Below are positions 6,728 to 15,307 of a stretch of 23,564 nt of DNA, piece by piece. Source of the DNA: Phycisphaerae bacterium (GTDB lineage: Bacteria > Planctomycetota > Phycisphaerae > Sedimentisphaerales > Anaerohalosphaeraceae); NCBI GenBank assembly GCA_021736615.1, contig JAIPFN010000100.1, forward strand, positions 1 to 23,564, read 5' to 3'. The position numbers and the translations under genes are program-made. The notes under the pieces were generated by a model that was not told the origin of the DNA, made no database searches, and was given only the letters and a program-made list of their open reading frames with translations. Position 1 is the stretch's first letter. Every line of letters begins with the position of its first letter.

Positions 6728-6750
6728 GCTGTGGGCGTCAAGCCCACAGC
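6728..6750. repeat. Perfect 9-bp-arm palindrome, REP-like
   Basis: GCTGTGGGC-GTCAA-GCCCACAGC lies 12 bp after the fliA stop. The stem is GC-rich and perfect, but there is no T-run (ACGAGCAG follows), so it is not a standard intrinsic terminator. It could stabilise the 3' end of the message or be a copy of a dispersed palindromic repeat. Confidence 0.6.
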
Positions 6751-7045
6751 ACGAGCAGAAGTACATTCCGCACGCCCATACAGGCAACCCCTCAAAAAAG
6801 TATACCATTGCTTGACCGTTTCTTTACCGCTTTTTGTTTTGCGGAATTTTAAATAGCCACAATATCTCGTAAAAAGCGGAGTTAGTAACCGTAAGGCCTC
6901 TTTTTCTTAGATTTACCAACAAAGAAGATTAGGTATTAGCACTACTAAGCCCCATAAACCACACCAAGGGAAAACCTTGAAATAATCGCCAAGAAAAGGG
7001 GCTTATTGTGTTTGTTTCATGTAGCTATCTTACCTAACCCCCCGG
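6751..7045. other. Gene-free spacer with two large inverted repeats
   Basis: No gene is seen on either strand. CCGCTTTTT (6827-6835) pairs perfectly with AAAAAGCGG (6871-6879). TAAGCCCC (6946-6953) pairs perfectly with GGGGCTTA (6998-7005) and encloses a further stem CAAGG-GAAAA-CCTTG (6965-6979). A TTGTGTTTGTTT tail follows the second one, so it could end plus-strand transcripts. A small RNA is also possible. Confidence 0.45.
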
Positions 7046-7062
7046 AAAAGACCCCGCGGGTC
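7046..7062 (-). terminator. Short terminator candidate of the PPC operon
   Basis: On the minus strand, GACCC-GCG-GGGTC is followed directly by TTTT, 14 bp after the stop of the PPC-domain gene. The stem is only 5 bp but GC-rich. Confidence 0.45.
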
Positions 7063-7076
7063 GTATCGTTCTCGCC

Positions 7077-9626
7077 CTACGGAGCTTTCACTATGAGAGG
7101 TATTGCCGGAATTGCTCCTATCGTGTAATTCTTTTTGGTTTTTAATGGCTTTCCGTTCTTGCCTTTGGGGAAATACTCTCTTAATGCTTCGAGAATCAAA
7201 TTGCCCTGGAAACCCTTTGCAAGAGCGTCCTTTTCTGCCTTGATGACAAATGACATTTCCCTGCCCTGGGTCTTTACGTCCGAAACACTTATCCCTTCCG
7301 GCCCCTGATAAAGTGCCAGCTTAACATCCTTAAACATCCAGGACTTTTTGCCTATCGTCCTTAGAACGACTTCTGTCGAACCGCCGGCAGTCAAAAGCAC
7401 CGTCTCTCTGCCGACAATCTTAACAGCAGGGAACCGACCGCCCTTCTTGGCAACAGAGACAAGAAACTCCTGCGACGGAACAAGGTGACGATACAAAAAC
7501 GCCTGCATCAAGTCCTCGGCGGGCATTGCCGGGCGGGTAACTGTCTGTCCGCCGATTACGGCACTACCCTGAAAATCCAAAGCATACATCGGCTCATCCG
7601 TATTAAACGGTGCCGTCAAAGTAATATCGACCATATTACTGCCTGCCGGTATCGTACCGCCGGCGATTGTGAAACCAGCCGGGGCGTCTTTCAATTGCAG
7701 CTTGACTTCGCCGTCAAATCCGTCCTCGCGAAGGACATGGATACGAAGAGGCATGGTACCTCCGGCGGGCATTGACACACTGGAAGGAGTAACACGCAGA
7801 GCAAAATCGCCCTGCCGTTCACACACACGCAAACGATAACCGTAAGACTTTCCGCCATGCCGCTGCGAATCGGAAAGATGTACATAATAAGCCCCGTCTT
7901 TCGGCAGCTTTGCGATAAGGTAAGAATCAGCGTGATGGGTCACCAGCCCGGTGACATCCTTATACAGATGACTTTCCTTGACCACATAGTCATCGTTCCA
8001 CTTAACGGCGACGCCGCGCTCATCGGTGAGGCTGACAAGCGAATCCAGCGGTGAATTCAAACGGCGCGCATAGACTTCTGCGACGATCTCATTGCCGGCT
8101 TTACCGCTGAACCTGAACACGTCGGCATCGCCGGGCTTTTCAATACGCCCGTTAACGACCGTCGGCAGGGTTATCCGCTGAGCATGAAAAATATTATCGT
8201 TGGAACCGGATTCCGTGCATTCGTCATAAGTCCCGACCGCATAAGCCATCGAATTAGAAAGACAGCCCTTTTCCTCAACCGCGGCATGGTGAATAGCATT
8301 GTTATCGGCAGTAGTGTCCAGTTTTAATTTTTTGTTAGTAATGTTCCATCCGTCAATGTCGGCAATTGTTTCGCTACCGGTCTTACCGCCGAGAGGGAAC
8401 ATCCCGGTAATAAACGGCTGCTGGCCGACGACGATACGATAGACAAAATCTTCACGGCCGCGATAGATCGAGTCGCGTATCTCAAGCTCGTATTCGCCGG
8501 TAATACCGATCTCATAAAACATAACCGGATCCGGGTTAAACTGGTAATCGTCGGCAAAGGCTACTTCCGTGCCGCTTGCCCTGTAGAGGGCGACGGTCGC
8601 CTGGAACCAGCCGGGTACAGCGTCTGCGAGATACGGTATAAGGCTTCTTGCATGGGCCTCGATAACCAGCTTTTGACCCTTTTCTGCGCGGAATCTGAAA
8701 TGGTCGACATCGCCGGGCATGATCTGGCCGTTAAGAACCACCGGTAATTCTACAGCTTTGGGCCTGGGCAATTCCTGCATCTTCGGGATCGGTTCATAAG
8801 CTATCCGGTTATTAGGCTCAACCTCATATTTCTCAGGGAAACATCCGACCTGAAAAACAATAGGATCGGAAAGTCCCGTCGCCGTCTGTATGCGAAGCTC
8901 GCGATTACCCGGTTTCGCATCGGCGTCGATAGCAACCTCGATCGAAACCATCTCGGCAAGCTGCCGGTTAGGCTGGAGCTTATCCCTGGGCATAAAGATC
9001 ATCTTCCTGATATGTTCCAGTTCCCTTATACTCTTATTTTCAAGATCGACAAGCAGCGGATGTGTTGGCATCTCATACCTAAAGCCCTTGAGTTCTTCTT
9101 TTTTCTGTGTATCCTTGCCGGGGGCGTCTTTCTTAACGTCCGGCGCCTTCTTGTCAATTTTTATTTTATTATCATTCGTTGCATTCTTGCCTGTCAAAAA
9201 CTTTTCGGCAGCTGAAATTTTAGTTTCCGGCTTTGCTTTAGGTTTCGGCTTTGCTTTTGGGTTTAACTTTGCTTTTGGGTTTATGGAAGAATTGATCTTC
9301 TCGCGAATATTCAGCGGCAGTTCCGATATGCGTTTTTCCAGCAGTTCCCTGAATCGTGCGTTAAGCAGATCACGTCTTTCCTTATTCAAATTGCCTATCG
9401 GTCTGAAATATTCGACAACTTCGGCTTTTACTCCTTCACCGGTAACATGCACCTGTGTTGCTCCACGCAAAAACTGGCCACCTGCAGTGATCCTGACAGT
9501 CGTACCCTTCTGGCCGCCAGCGGGATAGAGATACCCGATCTGCGGCGAATTTGTATTTAAAGCACCGGATGCGAAAGCACCGGACAAACAAACCAAACCG
9601 GCCAATAATATTTTACGAGTAGTCAT
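7077..9626 (-). CDS. Secreted PPC-domain protein of planctomycete type
   Basis: A large exported protein of 849 residues whose exact role is unknown; such proteins regularly accompany DUF1501 and DUF1549/DUF1553 proteins in planctomycetes. The N-terminus MTTRKILLAGLVCLSGAFASG is a signal peptide. An IPT/TIG-like beta domain follows (28-72, PQIGYLYPAGGQKGTTVRI). After a helical part comes a Lys-Ala-Pro-rich linker (about 115-180) with NPKAKPKPKAKP. Two pre-peptidase C-terminal (PPC) beta domains lie at about 297-400 and 488-602 (GDVDHFRFRAEKGQ and GDADVFRFSGKAGN), followed by further beta-rich sequence. GGAG about 10 bases upstream supports the ATG at 9626; an in-frame Met 15 codons earlier lies in the heptad repeat array and has no such site. 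It is the last gene of the minus-strand operon. Confidence 0.85.
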   Translation of the reverse strand: MTTRKILLAGLVCLSGAFASGALNTNSPQIGYLYPAGGQKGTTVRITAGGQFLRGATQVHVTGEGVKAEVVEYFRPIGNLNKERRDLLNARFRELLEKRISELPLNIREKINSSINPKAKLNPKAKPKPKAKPETKISAAEKFLTGKNATNDNKIKIDKKAPDVKKDAPGKDTQKKEELKGFRYEMPTHPLLVDLENKSIRELEHIRKMIFMPRDKLQPNRQLAEMVSIEVAIDADAKPGNRELRIQTATGLSDPIVFQVGCFPEKYEVEPNNRIAYEPIPKMQELPRPKAVELPVVLNGQIMPGDVDHFRFRAEKGQKLVIEAHARSLIPYLADAVPGWFQATVALYRASGTEVAFADDYQFNPDPVMFYEIGITGEYELEIRDSIYRGREDFVYRIVVGQQPFITGMFPLGGKTGSETIADIDGWNITNKKLKLDTTADNNAIHHAAVEEKGCLSNSMAYAVGTYDECTESGSNDNIFHAQRITLPTVVNGRIEKPGDADVFRFSGKAGNEIVAEVYARRLNSPLDSLVSLTDERGVAVKWNDDYVVKESHLYKDVTGLVTHHADSYLIAKLPKDGAYYVHLSDSQRHGGKSYGYRLRVCERQGDFALRVTPSSVSMPAGGTMPLRIHVLREDGFDGEVKLQLKDAPAGFTIAGGTIPAGSNMVDITLTAPFNTDEPMYALDFQGSAVIGGQTVTRPAMPAEDLMQAFLYRHLVPSQEFLVSVAKKGGRFPAVKIVGRETVLLTAGGSTEVVLRTIGKKSWMFKDVKLALYQGPEGISVSDVKTQGREMSFVIKAEKDALAKGFQGNLILEALREYFPKGKNGKPLKTKKNYTIGAIPAIPLIVKAP

Positions 9627-9648
9627 AAAACCAAAACTCCAATAATTC

Positions 9649-9704
9649 ACTTCACGACTCACAACTGACACTTCACGACTTACGACTTACGACTTACGAA
9701 CTAC
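9649..9704 (-). repeat. Heptad repeat array in the DUF1501-PPC gene junction
   Basis: Read on the coding strand, eight tandem 7-mers fill the gap. They are GTAGTTC, three GTAAGTC, GTGAAGT, GTCAGTT, GTGAGTC and GTGAAGT. The first includes the TAG stop of the DUF1501 gene. The array ends about 22 bp before the next ATG. Confidence 0.75.
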
Positions 9705-11020
9705 ATTATCTCAGTGAGCATCTTACCGTCTTTTTGCGCGGGCATTACCTTAATATCCAGTCCTTTCGGGTTCGGCAATTTACCGTCCGGGTCAATTCCG
9801 ATCTGGGTATAAAGGCTCCTGATCATATCCTCGGGATACACCGGCCGCTCGGCAACTTCAAGACCCTTTTCGCATGAAGAACCTACAACCTGTCCACCCC
9901 TGAAACCGCCGCCAGCGAGAACAGCATTGAAACAATTGCCATAATGGCCGCGGCCGCCGTTCCAGGGCGCATCCCACTGAACTTTTGGAGTGCGTCCAAA
10001 CTCACCGGACCACCAGACGACAGTACTGTCAAGAAGCCCTCGCTCGCTTAAGTCCTCCAGAAGCGTGGCCATGCCGCTGTCAAGTTCCGGCAGTTTTCGG
10101 TTCATCGTCTCAAAGTGCTGCTTATGCGTATCCCAGCCGTTATAATTTATCGTAATATAGGGAACGCCCTCTTCGACAAGGCGCCTTGCCATCAAACAGG
10201 ACTGACCGAAAGTAGTCATCCCGTAACGCTCGCGAACTTCGGTCTTTTCGGTCGTAAGATCAAAAAGCTCTTTGGCCTTTCCGAACATCAGCTCGTATGC
10301 ACTGCCCTGACTCTGCTGGAACTGTTTGAATTGTTCGTTACCCTCCATGCTCTTGCCAAGCGTATCAAGCGTGCCAAGCAGCTCTCTGCGGGCCTTCTGG
10401 CGTTTATCCGTTATACCCCTGGCGACAATACCGTCAACTGCAAAAGGTGTCTGCCTCGGGTCGCCGCCGGTAGCGAAGGGTTTGTATTTGGATCCAAGGA
10501 ATCCGGCTTCGGAAAAACGCCCCTGCGGACGGGTCAAAACTATGTACGGAGGGACAATGCCTTTGTAACCATGATCTAATCCTTTAAACAAAGACACCAC
10601 CGCTCCGACACTGGGATAAACAAGCCGACCCGGTTCGTGGCCGGTCTGGACTCTGTACGATGCGGTCTCATGGCCGTTAACGCCATGGGTCATGCTGCGA
10701 ATGATCGAATACTTATCGGCTTGTTTAGCCAGTTGAGGCAGCAGTTGACAGATGCGGATACCTTTTACATTCGTCTCGATGGGCTTGTCAAGCGAACCGC
10801 AATAATCTCGCCCGGCATCAGGCTTAGGATCGAATGTGTCGAGATGGCTCGGACCGCCCCACATCCAGATCTGGATAACGGATTTTGCCTTGGGCCGGCG
10901 CCCAACGGGGGCAGCAAAAAGATTTGCCGGGTCAAGCAGAGAGATACCGCCGGCCCCAAGAACACCAAGCTTAATCGCATCGCGCCGAGTAATAAATTTT
11001 GCTTTAGTATTAACACTCAT
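9701..11020 (-). CDS. DUF1501 protein with twin-arginine leader
   Basis: A 439-residue protein of the DUF1501 family, which to my knowledge belongs to the alkaline phosphatase/sulfatase-like fold; no reaction is established. The N-terminus has a twin-arginine motif TRRDAIKLG followed by a hydrophobic stretch (LGVLGAGGISLL), so it should be exported folded. Family landmarks are WMWGGPSHLDTFDPKPDAG (53-70), a Tyr-Asn-Gly-Trp-Asp-Thr-His stretch (YNGWDTH), WWSGEFGRTPKVQWD and GGRGHYGN. AAGGAG six bases before the ATG at 11020 fixes the start, and that ribosome site is itself part of a heptad array. Upstream is the DUF1549/DUF1553 gene (48-bp gap), downstream the PPC-domain gene. The trio likely acts together outside the cytoplasm. 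Confidence 0.9.
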   Translation of the reverse strand: MSVNTKAKFITRRDAIKLGVLGAGGISLLDPANLFAAPVGRRPKAKSVIQIWMWGGPSHLDTFDPKPDAGRDYCGSLDKPIETNVKGIRICQLLPQLAKQADKYSIIRSMTHGVNGHETASYRVQTGHEPGRLVYPSVGAVVSLFKGLDHGYKGIVPPYIVLTRPQGRFSEAGFLGSKYKPFATGGDPRQTPFAVDGIVARGITDKRQKARRELLGTLDTLGKSMEGNEQFKQFQQSQGSAYELMFGKAKELFDLTTEKTEVRERYGMTTFGQSCLMARRLVEEGVPYITINYNGWDTHKQHFETMNRKLPELDSGMATLLEDLSERGLLDSTVVWWSGEFGRTPKVQWDAPWNGGRGHYGNCFNAVLAGGGFRGGQVVGSSCEKGLEVAERPVYPEDMIRSLYTQIGIDPDGKLPNPKGLDIKVMPAQKDGKMLTEIM

Positions 11021-11027
11021 AATAAAC

Positions 11028-11062
11028 TCCTTACTCTTTACCCTTTTCGCCTTACGCTTCAC
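11028..11062 (-). repeat. Heptad repeat array in the DUF1553-DUF1501 gene junction
   Basis: On the coding strand the gap contains GTGAAGC, GTAAGGC, GAAAAGG, GTAAAGA and GTAAGGA in tandem. This is a degenerate form of the repeat seen in the next junction (9649-9704). The last unit supplies the ribosome-binding site of the DUF1501 gene. Confidence 0.65.
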
Positions 11063-11068
11063 GCCCGA

Positions 11069-12691
11069 TCAATGCCTGTACAAAAATTCCTTGGAATTAA
11101 TCAAAGCCCAGATCAAGTCGATCGTGCCTCGGTAGCTGCCGATTTCAGGTTTCTTAAAATAACCCTGAATCGCCGAAACTTCCTGTTCTGTTGGATAACG
11201 AGACAATACGTTTAGATAGATCGCTTCGACCGCACCGCCGGACATGTTCTTGTCTCTCATATTTTTCTTTTTATTTGTATTCCTTTTTATCAGAGCCTTC
11301 AACTTCCAGCTTTGCTCGATCTTGCGTTGTATCTGCGACGAATTAAGAAAATAAAGCCGCTGTTTGTCACTCGGCTTATTATTGCGTTCGGACTCATAGC
11401 CGGAATCTCTGCTTGGCCTGCCGAACATCTCCAGAAGCGGGCTTGTTATGCTGCCGTCGGCAAGATCGATAGAACGGTTGTCGGCGGGAATGAACGTAAA
11501 AGGCTCCGGGATAAGGGACGAATAGCTTTCCTTCGTACCGGTGATCTGACAAAGTGCATCGACGAGAACCTCGGCGTCCAACTGACGAACCGGGTAACAG
11601 GCAAATATCTTTTCAGCATTGGGATTTTTACTGCGCGGAACCGAGGACTGCTGATAAACAGAGGAGTTGAGAATTAATCTGAAAATATGTTTAATATCGT
11701 ACTCCGACTCGACCAGTTCTTTTTCCAGGTACGCAAGCACCTCAGGATAGACCGCCTTGCTGCCGCCGTCAATATCGTCAGCCGGGTCAATGATCCCCCT
11801 GCCGAAAAGCCAAGACCAAACACGGTTAACCGCGTTGCGGGCAAACCACTTGTTATCGCCGTCGGTCAGCCAGTCGGCAAAAACAACTCTCGGATCCTGC
11901 CCGGGTTTTATAGTCACTTTGGTTCCGTCGGGAAATACCGCTTTTAAAGAACCGGCAGGAGTTGGGTCCAGGTAGACGATCTCTTCTTTCCACTCGGCAG
12001 TACTTTTGTAACAAACCCGCGAAAAGAACACCTCCATACCCTTACGTTTGCTCTCGGGCCAATTTTCAAGCCGAACCCCCATAAAATTCAATGCTGCAGC
12101 AGTGGCTATCGCCGAAGGTTCCTGACCCTGTATCGCCCGGTAGAAATTGACCTGCGGATAACGAAAATTACTGCCGCTGGTGGTAAGAAGTTGACGCACA
12201 AACTGATCGTATGGCATATTATCATACAACGATTGGCGAATCCAGCGATGATAAGCCTGAACGGCGTTTGGCCACAGATTGATCGGAAACTCGGATTTGA
12301 CGCGAAGAAGATCGCACCATTTAAGCGACCAGTAATCGGCAAACTCGGGACGTTTAAGAAGCATATTGATGTAAGTGGCCCGCTTATTTCTCGTCGGATT
12401 CTGTAGAAACCTCCTGACATCGGCTTCGGAAGGCAATGTACCGATGACGTCAAGATTCACACGCCGGAAAAATACCGCGTCAGAACAGAGATTGGCAGGT
12501 TCGATGCCCTTTTGCTTCATCGAAGCGAGTACGGCCTTATCGATCTGCCCTGCCGGTTTAAAGCTGTCCGAACCGGAAAACAAGGCCTGCTCAGCGGCTG
12601 CCCCAAGAGCCAAAGCATGAAATGATAATGCAGCAAGGAACAATATCCCGGACAAAAACGGCCTTTTGGCGACATTAAGTCTATAGATCAT
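11069..12691 (-). CDS. DUF1549/DUF1553 exported protein
   Basis: A 540-residue planctomycete-type protein carrying DUF1549 (VFFRRVNLDVIGTLPSEADV near 73-92, then RPEFADYWSLKWCDLLR) and DUF1553 (DPRVVFADWL, WFARNAVNRVWSWLFGRGI, the conserved PVRQLDAEVLVDAL region and a C-terminal VLSRYPTEQE). The N-terminal IYRLNVAKRPFLSGILFLAALSFHALALG is a signal peptide or anchor. The cytochrome-like PSCyt1 domain often found before DUF1549 is missing, so this is a compact version. GGAGAG eight bases before ATG 12691 fixes the start. A more upstream in-frame Met (12805) would lie ahead of the promoter at 12750-12758. First gene of the operon; biochemical function unknown. Confidence 0.88.
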   Translation of the reverse strand: MIYRLNVAKRPFLSGILFLAALSFHALALGAAAEQALFSGSDSFKPAGQIDKAVLASMKQKGIEPANLCSDAVFFRRVNLDVIGTLPSEADVRRFLQNPTRNKRATYINMLLKRPEFADYWSLKWCDLLRVKSEFPINLWPNAVQAYHRWIRQSLYDNMPYDQFVRQLLTTSGSNFRYPQVNFYRAIQGQEPSAIATAAALNFMGVRLENWPESKRKGMEVFFSRVCYKSTAEWKEEIVYLDPTPAGSLKAVFPDGTKVTIKPGQDPRVVFADWLTDGDNKWFARNAVNRVWSWLFGRGIIDPADDIDGGSKAVYPEVLAYLEKELVESEYDIKHIFRLILNSSVYQQSSVPRSKNPNAEKIFACYPVRQLDAEVLVDALCQITGTKESYSSLIPEPFTFIPADNRSIDLADGSITSPLLEMFGRPSRDSGYESERNNKPSDKQRLYFLNSSQIQRKIEQSWKLKALIKRNTNKKKNMRDKNMSGGAVEAIYLNVLSRYPTEQEVSAIQGYFKKPEIGSYRGTIDLIWALINSKEFLYRH

Positions 12692-12749
12692 AACCAAAAC
12701 TCTCCGAAGATCAGCAACCTTTATAGAAAGCGAAAATAACTTAACACTA

Positions 12750-12758
12750 ATTATATCA
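12750..12758 (-). promoter_or_regulatory. Extended -10 promoter of the DUF1553-DUF1501-PPC operon
   Basis: On the minus strand TGATATAAT contains a perfect TATAAT with the TGn extension. No good -35 box is seen 16-18 bp upstream, which suits an extended -10 promoter. The predicted leader is about 50 nt. The site supports the chosen start of the first gene. Confidence 0.6.
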
Positions 12759-12769
12759 CAAAGACGATT

Positions 12770-13239
12770 GAAAACATACCAGATATTGCCGGATTCTAAA
12801 AACAATTGAATTTTTATCTCAAAGCCACCTAATTAAACATTCCACCTGAAATAAAAACTCATAATGATTACAAGTATCGACCAAACCTATTTTTTTATAT
12901 ATATTTGTATGTCTATTTATCGAACTGGAATTAACATTATTCGCAACGCTTTTAATCACAAAGGCTTAAAAATAGCACTCTAAGATATATATTTACCCTC
13001 TTTTGGTACAAAACGCTCATTTTTTCAAAAAATTCAAAAAATTTGGGTTTTCCTGTTGAGAATTGTTCAAAAGGTGTGTAATTTTAGAGCTAGGACTTTC
13101 CCAATGTCGGGAAGCTGGCTTAAGTTAGTTTTACAGCAGCAATTTTTTCTTAACACTTTACGTGTATCTACTTAAAGCCTGAAAACAGGATTTGGGTCTA
13201 ATTTATATTGTTTAATTAAATTAAGGAAGAACGAGAAAC
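12770..13239. other. AT-rich divergent intergenic region before acs
   Basis: No gene is seen. The region separates the minus-strand operon from acs and must hold the acs promoter. TTGAGA (13056-13061) with TAATTT 17 bp later is only a weak candidate. A small stem CTTTCC/GGGAAG (about 13097-13115) lies downstream of it. A-rich and T-rich tracts (13020-13045) could bend the DNA. GGAAG lies about 10 bases before the acs ATG. Confidence 0.5.
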
Positions 13240-15222
13240 ATGGCTGACGAGAAAAACAAAATGCAATCTCTACAGTCCGAAGGAAGGAAATTTCCTCCTC
13301 CGGCGAACATTCAGGAAACCGCTTACATAAGCAGCGATGCTCAGTACAAGGAAATGTGGGAAAAGTCGATCAAGGACCCTGACGGCTTCTGGCTCGAACA
13401 GGCTAAGACACTCGACTGGTTCAAAGAACCGACAGAATCCCTTAAATACGAATGGGACACAAAAGCGCGCAAGATCGAACACACATGGTTCGCAGACGGC
13501 CAGCTTAACGTCTCATACAACTGTCTTGACCGTCACCTTGGCACCCCTACCGCCAAGAAGACCGCTATTCTCTGGCAGGGCGAAGCTGAAGACGACGTAA
13601 AAGAGTACACGTACGAAGAGCTTCACAAGGAAGTTTGCAAATTCGCAAACGTAATGAAGGACAAGGGCATCAAAAAAGGCGACCGCGTCGCTATCTATAT
13701 GCCGATGGTTCCCGAACTTGCTATCGTCATGCTGTCTTGCACACGCATCGGTGCGATTCACTCGATCATCTTCGGCGGATTCAGCTCTGACGCTATCAAG
13801 GGCCGTGTAAACGACTCTGACTGCAAAATGCTCATCACCTCCAACGTCTCTCTTCGTGCCGGCAAACATATCCAGCTAAAGAAGATCGCAGACGAAGCTC
13901 TCGGCGAATGCCCGACCATCGAAAGCGTTATCGTAACAAAGGTTACCGACGACCCATGCAACATGGTCGCTGACCGTGACTTCTGGTACCATGACGTAAT
14001 GGCCGATGCCAGCGAAGAATGCGAAGCTGAAAAGATGAACGCCGAAGACCCGCTGTTTATCCTTTACACTTCAGGTTCGACAGGCAAGCCTAAGGGCGTA
14101 GTCCACACAACCGGCGGATACCTCCTCCATACAAGTCTCACACACAAGCACGTTTTCAACATTCACGAAGACGACATGTACTGGTGTACAGCCGACATCG
14201 GCTGGGTAACCGGCCACAGCTATATCGTTTACGGCCCTCTGGCCAACGGCGCAACTTCGATCATGTTCGAGGGCGTTCCGACATATCCGGACGCGGGCCG
14301 CTTCTGGCATATCTGCGACAAATTCAAAGTCACAGTATTCTACACTGCTCCTACGGCTATTCGTGCCCTGATGCGTCTCGGCGAAGACTGGGTAATGAAG
14401 TACAAACTTGATTCGCTTCGTATCCTCGGTTCGGTCGGCGAGCCTATCAATCCGGAAGCATGGATGTGGTACTATGAGAAGGTAGGTCGCGAGAAATGCC
14501 CGATCGTCGACACATGGTGGCAGACAGAAACAGGCGGATTCATGATCACACCTCTTCCAGGTGCTCATACGCTCAAGCCAGGCAGTGCTTCACGTCCGTT
14601 CTTCGGCGTTGACGCTGCTGTCCTTCGTGACGATGCTTCAGAGTGCGACACCAACGAAGGCGGCAAGCTTTGCATCCGCAAGCCTTGGCCCGGTATGATG
14701 AGAACGATGTGGGGCGACCACGACCGTTTCATCGACACATATTTCACAATGTACAACAACATCTACTTCGCAGGCGACGGCTGCCGCATCGACGAAGACG
14801 GCGACTACTGGCTGATGGGCCGTATCGATGACGTAGTAAACGTCTCCGGTCACCGTATCGGTACCGCCGAAGTCGAATCTGCTCTCGTAAGTCACCCCAA
14901 GGTCGCAGAAGCGGCCGTAACACCTGTCCCCCACGAAATTAAGGGTCAGGGCCTCTACGCTTATGTTACTCTCGTAGACGGCGTCGAAGAGACAGACGAG
15001 CTTAAGAAAGAGCTTATCATGCACGTTCGCAAGGAGATCGGCCCTATCGCAGCACCTGAAGCTATTCAGTGGGCACCATCACTACCGAAGACCCGTTCGG
15101 GCAAGATCATGCGTCGTATTCTCCGCAAGATCGCCGAAAAGGACACAGGCAACCTCGGTGATATCACAACTCTTGCAGATCCAAGCGTTGTAGAATCATT
15201 GATAGCAAACCGCGGCGAATAG
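13240..15222 (+). CDS. acsA: Acetyl-CoA synthetase, AMP-forming
   Basis: Acs activates acetate to acetyl-CoA with ATP through acetyl-AMP in the cytoplasm. The 660 residues match the family (about 650). They include the N-terminal ACAS part, the phosphate loop YTSGSTGKPKG (276-286), WWQTETG (426-432) with the tryptophan that selects small acyl groups, the hinge MGRIDDVVNVSGHR, and the C-terminal catalytic lysine in LPKTRSGKIMRR (K622). In other bacteria that lysine is switched off by acetylation and on again by deacetylation. Codons are strongly biased (AAG, GAC, TTC, CGT, GCT), unlike the neighbours, which suggests very high expression. It is followed by an intrinsic terminator, an OFA transporter and an AcuC-type deacetylase. 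Substrate could also include propionate. Confidence 0.96.
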   Translation: MADEKNKMQSLQSEGRKFPPPANIQETAYISSDAQYKEMWEKSIKDPDGFWLEQAKTLDWFKEPTESLKYEWDTKARKIEHTWFADGQLNVSYNCLDRHLGTPTAKKTAILWQGEAEDDVKEYTYEELHKEVCKFANVMKDKGIKKGDRVAIYMPMVPELAIVMLSCTRIGAIHSIIFGGFSSDAIKGRVNDSDCKMLITSNVSLRAGKHIQLKKIADEALGECPTIESVIVTKVTDDPCNMVADRDFWYHDVMADASEECEAEKMNAEDPLFILYTSGSTGKPKGVVHTTGGYLLHTSLTHKHVFNIHEDDMYWCTADIGWVTGHSYIVYGPLANGATSIMFEGVPTYPDAGRFWHICDKFKVTVFYTAPTAIRALMRLGEDWVMKYKLDSLRILGSVGEPINPEAWMWYYEKVGREKCPIVDTWWQTETGGFMITPLPGAHTLKPGSASRPFFGVDAAVLRDDASECDTNEGGKLCIRKPWPGMMRTMWGDHDRFIDTYFTMYNNIYFAGDGCRIDEDGDYWLMGRIDDVVNVSGHRIGTAEVESALVSHPKVAEAAVTPVPHEIKGQGLYAYVTLVDGVEETDELKKELIMHVRKEIGPIAAPEAIQWAPSLPKTRSGKIMRRILRKIAEKDTGNLGDITTLADPSVVESLIANRGE

Positions 15223-15251
15223 CCCGGCGGTCTGTAACACCATCAAAACCA

Positions 15252-15290
15252 ACCGGGCGTATGCAAGTCATACGTCCGGTATCTTTTTTT
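15252..15290 (+). terminator. Strong intrinsic terminator after acs
   Basis: ACCGGGCGTATG (15252-15263) pairs with CATACGTCCGGT (15269-15280), 12 bp with one G-T pair and a 5-nt loop, followed by ATCTTTTTTT. It sits between acs and the transporter gene, so the downstream gene receives only read-through unless it has its own promoter. Confidence 0.85.
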
Positions 15291-15307
15291 ATTAAAGGAA
15301 AAAAATA

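Noticed and set aside
9627..9671. Upstream start for the PPC-domain protein
   Set aside because: It would translate the heptad repeats and bury the signal peptide; GGAG before 9626 gives a proper start.
12692..12805. Upstream start for the DUF1549/DUF1553 protein
   Set aside because: It begins upstream of the likely promoter (12750-12758) and has no ribosome site; GGAGAG supports 12691.
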